From contig NZ_JZTW01000009.1 of the NCBI RefSeq assembly GCF_000962805.1, forward strand, positions 99,865 through 163,864: a stretch of DNA of 64,000 nt. The letters are read 5' to 3'. Numbering within the stretch: the first letter of the stretch is position 1; each line of letters starts with the position of its first letter. This stretch comes from Pseudarthrobacter chlorophenolicus (lineage in GTDB: Bacteria > Actinomycetota > Actinomycetes > Actinomycetales > Micrococcaceae). The notes beneath the pieces are model-generated. The model was not told where the DNA came from and made no database searches. It worked only from the letters and a program-made list of their open reading frames with translations. Both the position numbers and the translations under genes were made by a program. Positions 52,235-60,544 of this stretch are shown piece by piece.

Positions 52235-53668
52235 ATGACCACCACAGCGATCGACACACCAGCAGGCCGGGACGCGGCCGGATCCACCGGCCTCACCATC
52301 ACGGACCCGCGCACCGGAGAGATCCTCTGGACAGTCCCCGAAGCCGCGCCGGAAGCGGTGAACCATGCCCTGGAGGTGGCGCGCCGGGCAGCGCCGGAAT
52401 GGGCGGCTGCCCCTCCCGCGGACCGCGGGGCCGCGCTCAAGGCTGCGGCCCGGGCCCTGGACACCGCCGCGCAGGAGCTGGCGGGGCTCAATGCCAGCGA
52501 AACCGGCCGGCCCGTCGAGGAAGCACTGGCCGGAATCGGAGCGGCTGTTTCCACCCTTGAGCAGTACGCCGAGCTGGCCCCGGTCCACCGGGGGCACAGC
52601 CTCCGGGGCAACCGGCTCGCCGCCGACTACACCGTGGCCGAACCACGCGGCGTCGCGGTCCTCCTGACTCCGTGGAACGACCCCGTGGCCGTGGCCTGCG
52701 GACTGATCGGCGCCGCCCTGGCCACGGGCAACGCCGTCATCCACAAGCCGAGTGAACGCTGCCCCCGGCTGGGCGAGGCCCTCGGTGAGGTCCTGGCACC
52801 GGCCTTCCCGCCCGGCGTGTTCCTCACGGTGTCCGGCGGGGCCGATGTCGGTGCGCTGCTGTCCCAATCCGGGGTGGACGTACTGGCGCACGTGGGCTCA
52901 AGCGCATCAGGGGCCCGGATCGCCCGGGCCGGGGCGCTGACCGGCGCACACGTGCTCCGGGAGAACGGCGGCAACGACCCGCTCCTGGTGGACCGCGACG
53001 TCGACCCCGCCTGGGCAGCGGAGCAGGCCGCCATCGGCGCCTTCAGCAACAGCGGCCAGATCTGCACGGCGGTGGAGCGGATCTACGTCCACCGGGACAT
53101 CGCGGAACAATTCACCGCGGCGCTCCAGGCAGAAGCGGCCCGCCGCAACACCGGCGGCTCGGTGGCCCCGCTGGTGGACGGGCGGATGCGTGACGAGGTC
53201 CACGCCCAGGTCACCGAAGCCCTCGCGGCCGGCGCCACTGCTGTGGAGGGAGGCGGCCTGCCGGACGGTCCGGGATCCTTCTATCCGGCCACCGTGCTGG
53301 TTGGCTGCACCGGACAGATGCAGGTGATGGCGGAGGAAACCTTCGGCCCGGTTGCGCCGGTGCAGGTGGTGGACTCGTTCGACGACGGCCTCCGGCTCGC
53401 GTGCAGCGGCAAGTACGGACTCGCGGCCACCGTCCTGAGCAACAACATCGCCCACATCCAGCAGGCCGTGGCGGCCCTGCCGGTGGGCACGGTCAAGGTC
53501 AACGCGGTGTTCGGCGGAGCCCCCGGCGGCGCAGCGCAGCCCCGCGGTGACAGCGGAGCCGGGTTCGGCTACGGGCCCGAACTGCTGGACGAGTTCAGCC
53601 AGGTCAAGGTGGTCCATATCGCGGCGCCGCCGGCACCCCCAGCCGAACAGGAACGGCCGTGGGCCTGA
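52235..53668 (+). CDS. Aldehyde dehydrogenase family protein
   Basis: In this 477-residue NAD(P)-dependent ALDH, catalytic Cys is in NSGQICTAVERIYV and the general-base Glu in VLRENGGNDPLLV; the nucleotide-binding stretch is LTPWNDPVAVACGLIGAALATGN. The C-terminal EETFGPVAPVQVV is present. It sits between the SDR and the second hldE gene, so it could act on an aldehyde arising from the heptose unit; its substrate is unknown. The hldE-2 GTG starts 10 nt inside its end. Confidence 0.88.
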   Translation: MTTTAIDTPAGRDAAGSTGLTITDPRTGEILWTVPEAAPEAVNHALEVARRAAPEWAAAPPADRGAALKAAARALDTAAQELAGLNASETGRPVEEALAGIGAAVSTLEQYAELAPVHRGHSLRGNRLAADYTVAEPRGVAVLLTPWNDPVAVACGLIGAALATGNAVIHKPSERCPRLGEALGEVLAPAFPPGVFLTVSGGADVGALLSQSGVDVLAHVGSSASGARIARAGALTGAHVLRENGGNDPLLVDRDVDPAWAAEQAAIGAFSNSGQICTAVERIYVHRDIAEQFTAALQAEAARRNTGGSVAPLVDGRMRDEVHAQVTEALAAGATAVEGGGLPDGPGSFYPATVLVGCTGQMQVMAEETFGPVAPVQVVDSFDDGLRLACSGKYGLAATVLSNNIAHIQQAVAALPVGTVKVNAVFGGAPGGAAQPRGDSGAGFGYGPELLDEFSQVKVVHIAAPPAPPAEQERPWA

Positions 53669-55209
53669 CCCCGGAAACCGCCGACCTTTCCACCCAGCGG
53701 GCGCTCGCCGAATGGCTGCCCGGACGCCTGGCGGCAGAGCAACCGAGCGTCCTGGTGATCGGTGACCTCATGCTGGACGGCTGGTGGAGCGGCACCATCG
53801 AGCGGCTCTGCAGGGAGGCTCCGGCGCCGGTGGTGGACATCGCCGTCCGGGACTCCTTTCCCGGCGGCGCGGCAAACACCGCCATGAACCTGGCCGCTTT
53901 GGGAGCCCGGGTGTCCGTTGCCGGCATCATCGGCACGGACGACGCCGGCGCGGACCTGCGCCGCCAACTCGAGGCGGCGGGCATCGACGTCCGGCACCTG
54001 CACACGCACCCGGACATGGTGACCACCACCAAGATCCGGATCAGCAGCGGCGGCCAGGTGATGCTCCGCATCGACGACGCCGCCCGGACCGTGCCCACCG
54101 ATGCGCTCGCCGGGCTTGCATCGTCGGTGCGCGCCGCCGTCGAACGCCAGGACGCCGTGCTGGTGTGCGACTACGGCAACGGCGTGCTCGCGGACCCCGT
54201 GCAGGAAAGCCTGGTGGCAGCACTGGCCACGGTGGGGAACACCGGAAAACGCCGCCCGCTGGTAGTGGTCGATTCCCACGATCCCCGCCCCTGGGCCCCG
54301 CTGCGGCCGGACCTGGTGACGCCGAATGCGCAGGAGGCCGCACGGCTGCTCGATGTCCGGCTCCCCGACGGCCCGGACCGGGCGGACACGGTCACCGGGC
54401 AGGCGCCGGCGCTGCTGGCAGCCACCGGCGCCGCAGCGGTGGTGGTCACCCTGGACCGGGACGGCACCGTGCTCATCAGGCCCGGCGGCGCCACCCACCG
54501 CACGTGGGCACGCCCGGCCGCCGAAAAGCAGGCCTCCGGGGCGGGCGACACCTTCGTGGCGGCGCTGACCCTGGCGCGCTCTGCCGGGCTGCCGCTGACG
54601 GCGAGCCTGGACCTTGCCCAGTCCGCCGCCGACGTCGTGGTGCACCAGCCCGGAACCTCGGTGTGCAGCACCAGCCAGCTCAGCCGGTACCTGGCAGCCT
54701 TCGCGGACACCGCCCTGGAAGCCGACGAGCTGCAACAGCAACTGGACCTGCACCGGTCCGAGCGCCAGCGCATCGTGCTGACCAACGGCTGCTTCGACGT
54801 CCTCCACAGCGGCCACACCCGCTACCTCAACCAGGCCAAGCAACTGGGTGATGTCTTGGTAGTGGCGCTGAACAGCGACGACTCCGTCAGCCGCCTCAAG
54901 GGGCCGGGGCGGCCCATCAACGCCGTCGCGGACCGGGCGGCGGTGGTGGCAGCCCTGAGCTGCGTGGACTACGTGACTGTTTTCGACACCCCTACCGCCG
55001 AACCACTTATCCGGCAGCTCCGCCCCGACGTCTACGCAAAGGGCGGTGACTACACGCCGGAGATGCTTGCCGAAACACCCGCCGTCGAAGAGTCGGGAGG
55101 CAGGGTGGCCATCCTGGACTACGTGGCCGAGCGTTCCACCACGGCAGTGGTCAACCGCATCCGCGGCGGCCAGGGAACTGCCACGGCGCTGCAGGGCTCG
55201 GGGGAGTAG
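53659..55209 (+). CDS. hldE: Bifunctional heptose-7-P kinase/heptose-1-P adenylyltransferase, copy 2
   Basis: The 516-residue second HldE-like protein has a PfkB domain with VIGDLMLDGWWSGTIERLCREAPAPVV, SFPGGAANTAMNLAALGARV, DYGNGVLADP and EKQASGAGDTFVAALTLARS (GAGD base kept, the usual leading Asp is Gln). The C-terminal adenylyltransferase has TNGCFDVLHSGHTRYLNQAKQLG, VALNSDDSVSRLKG, RPINAVADRAAVV and YAKGGDYTPEML. It looks closer to canonical HldE than copy 1. Two intact copies in one operon suggest two different sugar phosphates or anomers, or partition of the two activities. Confidence 0.9.
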   Translation: MGLTPETADLSTQRALAEWLPGRLAAEQPSVLVIGDLMLDGWWSGTIERLCREAPAPVVDIAVRDSFPGGAANTAMNLAALGARVSVAGIIGTDDAGADLRRQLEAAGIDVRHLHTHPDMVTTTKIRISSGGQVMLRIDDAARTVPTDALAGLASSVRAAVERQDAVLVCDYGNGVLADPVQESLVAALATVGNTGKRRPLVVVDSHDPRPWAPLRPDLVTPNAQEAARLLDVRLPDGPDRADTVTGQAPALLAATGAAAVVVTLDRDGTVLIRPGGATHRTWARPAAEKQASGAGDTFVAALTLARSAGLPLTASLDLAQSAADVVVHQPGTSVCSTSQLSRYLAAFADTALEADELQQQLDLHRSERQRIVLTNGCFDVLHSGHTRYLNQAKQLGDVLVVALNSDDSVSRLKGPGRPINAVADRAAVVAALSCVDYVTVFDTPTAEPLIRQLRPDVYAKGGDYTPEMLAETPAVEESGGRVAILDYVAERSTTAVVNRIRGGQGTATALQGSGE

Positions 55210-55262
55210 CCCCGCTGCAGTTCCACTAGGGTTGAATCCATGACTGAGGCGGGGCACGGGTA

Positions 55263-56201
55263 ATGGCGAAACGCGGAAGGTCGGGAGGCCGCGGGCGTGC
55301 TGTGGCCGGTGTGGTGGACAGCCAGGCCCCCGGTTCCAAGGGGCCGGTGGAAGGCGTTTATTACGTCGATACCGGTGACTGCGAGCTGATCGCTGACCAG
55401 GACAACTCCACCGGCTGGCTCCTGAAGATCAACGGGGTCATGAGCTCGCACATCGACCTCGCAGACCCCCTGTTCCTGGACTTCGAGTACATGCGGTGGA
55501 TCGCGGCGCTCATCGAGTCCCGCTGGCCTCCGCAGGACGCTTCGTCCGCCCGGGCCGGCGCCGGTAACCAGGGGAAGCTGCGCGGCCTGCACCTTGGCGG
55601 CGGAGCCTGCTCCCTTGCCCGGTACTTCACCGCCGCCTACCCGGACGCGCGGCAGGTAGTGGTGGAACTCGATGGCAAGCTCGCCGGGTACGTCCGCGAC
55701 TGGTTCGACCTGCCCAAGGCGCCGCTCCTCCGGATCCGGGTGGGGGAGGCCCGGGAAGTCACCGAAACCCTCACCGCGGACACCCGCGACTTCATCATCC
55801 GTGACGTCTTCGCCGGCGCTTTCACGCCGCGGCCGCTGACCACCGCCGAATTCAACCAGCACGTCCGCCGGGTCCTGGCCCCGGGCGGACTGTACGTGGT
55901 GAACTCCGGCGATGCCCCGGACCTGAAAAATGCCCGCGAGGATGCCGCCACCATCGCCGCGTCCTTCGAGCACACCCTGATCATCGCCGATCCCGCAATG
56001 CTCAAGGGGCGGCGCTACGGAAACATGGTGATGGCAGGCAGCGACGTTCCCTTCGGCGACGACCCCAAACTGGCCCGCAGGCTTTTGGGCGGCGCAGTGC
56101 CGGCGCACATCTGGGACGACGCCCAGGTCCGGGCCTTCGCTGCCGGCACCCCGGTGCGCCACGATCCTCCGGCGCCGGTGGTTGAGCCCGTCGAAACCTG
56201 A
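55263..56201 (+). CDS. Spermidine-synthase-like methyltransferase-fold protein
   Basis: In this 312-residue protein a basic leader precedes a polyamine-synthase-type Rossmann fold (LRGLHLGGGACSLARYFTAAYP, VVVELDGKLAGYVRDWFD, DFIIRDVFAGAFTPRPL). Aminopropyl-transferase catalytic residues are not obvious, so methyltransferase-like or regulatory function is also possible. The last codons (VVEPVET) are encoded by a dispersed GGTTGAGCCCGTCGAAACC repeat that has supplied the C-terminus. A weak ribosome site precedes the ATG. Confidence 0.8.
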   Translation: MAKRGRSGGRGRAVAGVVDSQAPGSKGPVEGVYYVDTGDCELIADQDNSTGWLLKINGVMSSHIDLADPLFLDFEYMRWIAALIESRWPPQDASSARAGAGNQGKLRGLHLGGGACSLARYFTAAYPDARQVVVELDGKLAGYVRDWFDLPKAPLLRIRVGEAREVTETLTADTRDFIIRDVFAGAFTPRPLTTAEFNQHVRRVLAPGGLYVVNSGDAPDLKNAREDAATIAASFEHTLIIADPAMLKGRRYGNMVMAGSDVPFGDDPKLARRLLGGAVPAHIWDDAQVRAFAAGTPVRHDPPAPVVEPVET

Positions 56202-56223
56202 TTTCGACAGGCTCAATCACCGG
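56175..56223. repeat. Inverted pair of the GGTTGAG-CTTGTCGAAACC dispersed repeat
   Basis: One copy (56177-56198) and a reversed copy (56202-56222) form a hairpin of about 20 bp between the convergent spermidine-synthase-like and LysR genes. It probably serves as a bidirectional terminator and overlaps the stop codon of the former. Confidence 0.75.
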
Positions 56224-56227
56224 AGGG

Positions 56228-57124
56228 TTAGCCCCGTCCCAGCAGCGCGTCCCGATGCATCGTCACCTGGTCGCGCAGGGCCTGGACGACGGCGGCCACG
56301 GCCGGGCGGCGCATCGAATCGGGCCGCAGGACCATCCAGTAGGGGAGCAGCTCGGCGATCCTGTCCGGGAGCAGCCGGACCAGGTCATCGTGCAAGTCGC
56401 CCATGAAACAGGGAAGGAAGCCGATGCCAGCGCCGGCGCGCGTCGCTTCGACGTGGACGAAGACGTTGGTGGACGTAAGCCCGTCCCGCATTGCCGGAAC
56501 CAGGCGCCGCGGGGCGTCCAGGTCGTCCACCTGCAGCATGGAATCCACGAAGTAGACCAGCGGATGCCCGTTGAGGTCAGCCACGGTGGCGGGTGTGCCG
56601 TGCTCGGCCAGGTACGCGCGGGAGGCATACATGCCCAGCATGTACGCGCCCAGCCGGACCGCCTCCGCGCGGTGCACCTGCGGCTCGCCCACCACCACTT
56701 CGATATCCAGGCCGGAGCGCTGCTGCAGCGCTCGCCGGGTCATGGTGACCACCTCTACGCTCAGTCCCGGATGGGCGCGCCGGAGCCGGGCCACCGCAGG
56801 CGCGGCAATGTAGGCGCTGAAACCGTCCGTCGCGGTCATTCGTACGACGCCGGTAATAGGGTCCGGTGCGCGGCCGCCGGGTCCCAGCGTGGCCAGGACC
56901 TCCTCTACCTGCTCGGCCACGCGCACCGCCCGCTCGCCCAGTTCGGTCAGCTCCCAGCCGCCCGCCGCCCGCGCCAGGACGCGCCCGCCGAGCGACTTCT
57001 CCAGCGCGGCGATCCTGCGCGAGACGGTGGTGTGGTTCAGGCCCAAGGCCTGCGCCGCCGTCGTAAATTTCGCCGAACGTGACACCTCGAGGAGGACTAA
57101 AAGGTCATCGGGGTTGGCATTCAT
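56228..57124 (-). CDS. LysR family transcriptional regulator
   Basis: This 298-residue regulator has a helix-turn-helix LLVLLEVSRSAKFTTAAQALGLNHTTVSRRIAALE and an effector domain from ~90. It is divergent from an MHS-family transporter gene with a 131-bp gap containing ATTGTGCAC and TTTGTGCAGCAA motifs, compatible with LysR T-N11-A sites. The ATG at 57124 begins the canonical LysR N-terminus; no ribosome site is visible, so it might be leaderless. It probably controls the transporter and hydroxybutyrate-type dehydrogenase genes. Confidence 0.88.
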   Translation of the reverse strand: MNANPDDLLVLLEVSRSAKFTTAAQALGLNHTTVSRRIAALEKSLGGRVLARAAGGWELTELGERAVRVAEQVEEVLATLGPGGRAPDPITGVVRMTATDGFSAYIAAPAVARLRRAHPGLSVEVVTMTRRALQQRSGLDIEVVVGEPQVHRAEAVRLGAYMLGMYASRAYLAEHGTPATVADLNGHPLVYFVDSMLQVDDLDAPRRLVPAMRDGLTSTNVFVHVEATRAGAGIGFLPCFMGDLHDDLVRLLPDRIAELLPYWMVLRPDSMRRPAVAAVVQALRDQVTMHRDALLGRG

Positions 57125-57255
57125 ATCTGCAATTGTGCACACAGCGGGTGCCGCTTTGGTCATTGAAGGCGCAAGTTTGTGCAGCAATACTCAGGGGAGT
57201 CACTTGTGCTGGAGATCACAGCACGTGTCAACGTGGACACTAAAGGAGAAAACCA

Positions 57256-58638
57256 GTGAGCGTAGGAGAACGCCCGGCCAACCAGGCTGCCGGGACCCCC
57301 ACCAAGGGTGGGGGACTGAAGAAGATCGTGGCCGCCTCAATGGTGGGCACCGTGGTGGAGTGGTATGAGTTTTTCCTCTACGCCACGGCGGCCACCCTGG
57401 TCTTCGGCAAGTACTTCTTTCCCTCCACCGGCAACGAGTTGGACGGCATCATCCAGGCCTTCATCACGTACGCGGTGGGATTCGTGGCCCGCCCGCTGGG
57501 CGGCATCGTCTTCGGCCAGATCGGCGACAAGCTGGGCCGCAAGCCCACCCTGCAGCTGACCATCGTCATCATCGGCGTCTCGACGTTCCTGATGGGCTGC
57601 CTGCCCGGCTTCGCGGACATCGGCTACCTGGCACCGGCGCTGCTGGTCTTCCTGCGGTTCATCCAGGGCTTCGCCCTCGGCGGAGAGTGGGGCGGCGCCG
57701 TCCTGCTTGTGGCAGAGCACAGTCCCAACAAGACGCGCGCGTTCTGGTCGAGCTGGCCGCAGGCCGCGGTCCCGGTGGGCAACCTGCTGGCCACCCTGGT
57801 GCTGTACATTATGTCCTCCACCCTCAGCAGTGAAGCTTTCCTCGGCTGGGGCTGGCGCGTGGCATTCTGGCTCTCCGCCGTGATCGTGTTCGTGGGCTAC
57901 TACATCCGCCGGCACGTTTCCGAAGCCCCCATCTTCCTCGAAGCCAAGGAGCTCGTGGAGAAGGAACAGGCTGTCAGCTACGGCGTGGGCGAGGTCATCC
58001 GGAAGTACCCCAAGGGCATCCTGCAGGCCATGGGTCTCCGCTTCGCCGAGAACATCATGTACTACCTGGTGGTCAGCTTTGCCATCGTGTACCTGAAGAG
58101 CGTCCACAAGTACGACACCTCCTCCCTCCTCCTGGCGCTGCTGATCGCCCACGTCATCCACTTCCTGGTGATCCCGCAGGTGGGCCGGCTGGTGGACCGC
58201 TGGGGCCGCAAGCCCGTCTACCTGGTGGGTGCCATCACCGGCGCCGCCTGGCCGTTCTTCGCCTTCCCCATGTTCGACACCCGCAACGCCGTGATCATCG
58301 TGCTCGCCGTGACCATCGGCCTGTGCCTGCACGCTTTCATGTACGCCGGCCAGCCGGCCATCATGGCCGAGCTGTTCCCCACCCGGATGCGGTACGCCGG
58401 GGTCTCGCTCGGCTCCCAGGTGACGTCCATCTTCGCCGGGTCGCTGGCGCCGCTGCTGGCCACCCAGTGGCTCAAGGACACCGGCTCCTGGCTCCCCACC
58501 GCCATCTACCTGGTGGTTGCCTGCGCCATCACCGCGTTCGCCGTGCTGAGCCTGCGCGAAACCAAGGGGATCGCGCTGCAGGACGTAGACAAGGCCGACG
58601 CCGCCCGCGAGGGTCTGCTCAACGCCTCCGCGCGCTGA
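57256..58638 (+). CDS. MFS transporter, metabolite:H+ symporter (MHS) family
   Basis: The 460-residue transporter has twelve predicted helices and MHS signatures MVGTVVEWYEFFLYATAATLVFGKYFFP, GDKLGRKPTLQLTIV, RFIQGFALGGEWGGAVLLVAEHSP and GRLVDRWGRKPVYL. This family includes shikimate, ketoglutarate and proline symporters; the substrate is probably an organic acid, perhaps 3-hydroxybutyrate because of the following dehydrogenase. AAAGGAGAAAACC precedes the GTG. Confidence 0.9.
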   Translation: MSVGERPANQAAGTPTKGGGLKKIVAASMVGTVVEWYEFFLYATAATLVFGKYFFPSTGNELDGIIQAFITYAVGFVARPLGGIVFGQIGDKLGRKPTLQLTIVIIGVSTFLMGCLPGFADIGYLAPALLVFLRFIQGFALGGEWGGAVLLVAEHSPNKTRAFWSSWPQAAVPVGNLLATLVLYIMSSTLSSEAFLGWGWRVAFWLSAVIVFVGYYIRRHVSEAPIFLEAKELVEKEQAVSYGVGEVIRKYPKGILQAMGLRFAENIMYYLVVSFAIVYLKSVHKYDTSSLLLALLIAHVIHFLVIPQVGRLVDRWGRKPVYLVGAITGAAWPFFAFPMFDTRNAVIIVLAVTIGLCLHAFMYAGQPAIMAELFPTRMRYAGVSLGSQVTSIFAGSLAPLLATQWLKDTGSWLPTAIYLVVACAITAFAVLSLRETKGIALQDVDKADAAREGLLNASAR

Positions 58639-58684
58639 GCTGCCACGGCCCCACGACAGCCTGCGCGTACGAAGGGATTTTGAG

Positions 58685-59434
58685 ATGGAACACGAACTGA
58701 ACGGCCTGAAAGCTTTGGTCACCGGTGGTGCCGGCGGCATCGGCGCGGCCTGCGTCCGGGAACTAGCCGCCCGCGGTGCGAAAGTGGTGGTGGCCGACGT
58801 CGACGCGGCAGCGGCTGCCGCCCTCGCCGACGAGGTGGGCGGCACCTCCTGGGCCGTGGATCTGCTGGACGTGGACTCGCTCGCCACCCTGAGCCTGGAC
58901 TGCGACATCCTGGTCAACAACGCCGGAATCCAGCGGATCAGCCCCATCGAGGAGTTCGATCCGGTGCAGTTCCGCCGGATCCTGGCCCTGATGCTGGAGG
59001 CGCCGTTCCTTCTTGTCCGCGCCGCTCTGCCGCACATGTACGCCAACAGGTTCGGCCGCATCATCAACCTGTCCTCGGTGCACGGGCTCCGGGCCTCCCC
59101 CTTTAAGAGCGCGTACGTTTCCGCCAAGCACGGCCTGGAAGGGCTGAGCAAGGTGACGGCGCTTGAGGGCGGGGAACACGGTGTCACGTCCAACTGCGTC
59201 AACCCCGGCTACGTCCGGACGCCGCTGGTGGAAAAGCAGATCGCGGACCAGGCTGCCGTGCACGGCATCCCCGAGTCCGAAGTGCTGGCCAAGGTGATGC
59301 TCACGGAGGCGGCCGTCAAGCGCCTGGTGGAGCCCGAGGAAGTGGCGTCATTGGTGGCATGGCTGGCCTCGGACCATGCCGGTATGGTGACCGGCGCCAG
59401 CTACACGATGGACGGCGGCTGGTCGGCAAAGTAA
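58685..59434 (+). CDS. SDR family dehydrogenase, 3-hydroxybutyrate dehydrogenase-like
   Basis: This 249-residue classical SDR matches 3-hydroxybutyrate dehydrogenase in pattern: ALVTGGAGGIGAACVRELAARG, ILVNNAGIQRISPIEEFDP, NLSSVHGLRASPFKSAYVSAKHGLEG (Tyr and Lys) and VEKQIADQAAVHGIPESEVL. It would oxidise (R)-3-hydroxybutyrate to acetoacetate using NAD. It is separated by 46 bp from the MHS transporter, suggesting joint uptake and oxidation. Confidence 0.85.
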   Translation: MEHELNGLKALVTGGAGGIGAACVRELAARGAKVVVADVDAAAAAALADEVGGTSWAVDLLDVDSLATLSLDCDILVNNAGIQRISPIEEFDPVQFRRILALMLEAPFLLVRAALPHMYANRFGRIINLSSVHGLRASPFKSAYVSAKHGLEGLSKVTALEGGEHGVTSNCVNPGYVRTPLVEKQIADQAAVHGIPESEVLAKVMLTEAAVKRLVEPEEVASLVAWLASDHAGMVTGASYTMDGGWSAK

Positions 59435-59501
59435 GCCTTCCATGGCCCGTGAACCAGTGCGCCAACCACTGGATGCCAGGCTGGGCTGGCCGCTCCGGCG
59501 G

Positions 59502-59765
59502 TCAGTCCAGCCTTCGCAGTTGCCGGTGGTCGTAGAAGAAAAGCCCGCGGACGGTTTTGACGCCAACGGTGGTTCCGTCCTGCGTCACCACAGTCCCCTC
59601 GTGCCTGCCGTTAAAGGGATCGTCCCCCAGCACGGCATCCCCGATCCTGTAGGGGCTGCGGGGGCGCAGTGCCTCAACCGCCCTGCCCCAGCCCAGCGCC
59701 ACCGCCGAGCCAAGGCTGATGGGACGGCCCATGCCGGACAGGTCCTGGACATCATTCGTATCCAT
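59502..59765 (-). CDS. Hypothetical protein
   Basis: This 87-residue small soluble protein has an SH3-like beta pattern at the end (YRIGDAVLGDDPFNGRHEG, TVVTQDGTTVGVKTVRGLFFYDHRQL). GGGAG lies 9 nt before the ATG at 59765. It is monocistronic; I recognise no family. Confidence 0.55.
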   Translation of the reverse strand: MDTNDVQDLSGMGRPISLGSAVALGWGRAVEALRPRSPYRIGDAVLGDDPFNGRHEGTVVTQDGTTVGVKTVRGLFFYDHRQLRRLD

Positions 59766-60026
59766 GCGTACCAACTCCCAGGCGGCAGCCTGCCGCTCAG
59801 TCGCGGTGCCTGGCGCCGGAACGCTCCCCAGCGGAGGATGGTCCTCGTAATCCCGGCGTGCACCTTACGCCAAAGCTATGCGCTAATCACACCAGTCACA
59901 CCAGTAACAGGTACTCAGTTTTAAAAACAGCACTACCCGAATGAGGGCACGGGAAGGTCACGGTGCGGGCGCCCCGGTGGAAGCGGGCTGCGGGGGAGGC
60001 AGGCCAGCCTCTGCCGGTGCGCTGTC

Positions 60027-60404
60027 TCAGGGCCTGCCGTTGATGATCTCCTCGGCATTATCGAAGGTCCACGCCACCAGCGGCACCAGCAGTGCGCTCA
60101 GTTCGTAGCCCTTCTCCGTCAGGCTGTAGTCCACCCGCGGCGGGATGACGGGCTGCGCGTCCCGGCTCACCAGCCCGTCCCGTTCCAGGGTCTTCAGGGT
60201 CTGGGCCAGCATCTTCTCACTGATGCCCTCCGCCCTTCGCCGCAGCTCGCTCCAGCGCTGAGACCCCTCGGAAAGGGCAATGAGGATTAGGACGCCCCAT
60301 TTGCTGGTGACGTGGTCCAGGAGCGTCCGGCTGGGGCATCCGGCCGGGAACACGCCGTCGGAAAAACTGAGCGGAAGGGGAGCGGGCTGCAGGGTTGCGT
60401 CCAT
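60027..60404 (-). CDS. HxlR/YodB family transcriptional regulator
   Basis: The 125-residue winged-helix protein of the HxlR family has CPSRTLLDHVTSKWGVLILIALSEG, RWSELRRRAEGISEKMLAQTLKTLERDGLV and DYSLTEKGYEL. The Cys near residue 23 corresponds to the redox-sensing Cys of YodB/CatR-type regulators. It is divergent from an NmrA-like quinone-reductase-type gene and probably represses it under non-stress conditions through the palindromes at 60429-60457. Confidence 0.9.
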   Translation of the reverse strand: MDATLQPAPLPLSFSDGVFPAGCPSRTLLDHVTSKWGVLILIALSEGSQRWSELRRRAEGISEKMLAQTLKTLERDGLVSRDAQPVIPPRVDYSLTEKGYELSALLVPLVAWTFDNAEEIINGRP

Positions 60405-60428
60405 GTCAGCAGCTTACCGTCTGGGTAG

Positions 60429-60457
60429 TACCTTGCCGCAAGGTAAGTACCTTACTT
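60429..60457. promoter_or_regulatory. Overlapping palindromes between the HxlR and NmrA genes
   Basis: TACCTTGC-C-GCAAGGTA (60429-60445) and AAGGTA-AG-TACCTT (60440-60453) are perfect, overlapping palindromes, 88 nt before the NmrA ATG. AAGGTAAGTACCTT has the shape of HxlR sites, so the regulator probably acts here. Confidence 0.75.
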
Positions 60458-60544
60458 CAAAGTGCGTACTCTCTTTCGGGAAGCAATCCCATCAGGGCAT
60501 GGTTGTGACCTTTGACAGAGCAAACATCCCGAAAGGATCCACCC

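Noticed and set aside
57337..59202. A 621-codon open frame antisense to the MHS transporter and SDR genes
   Set aside because: It overlaps two well-supported genes completely and shows Gly/His/Asp-rich shadow composition without motifs.
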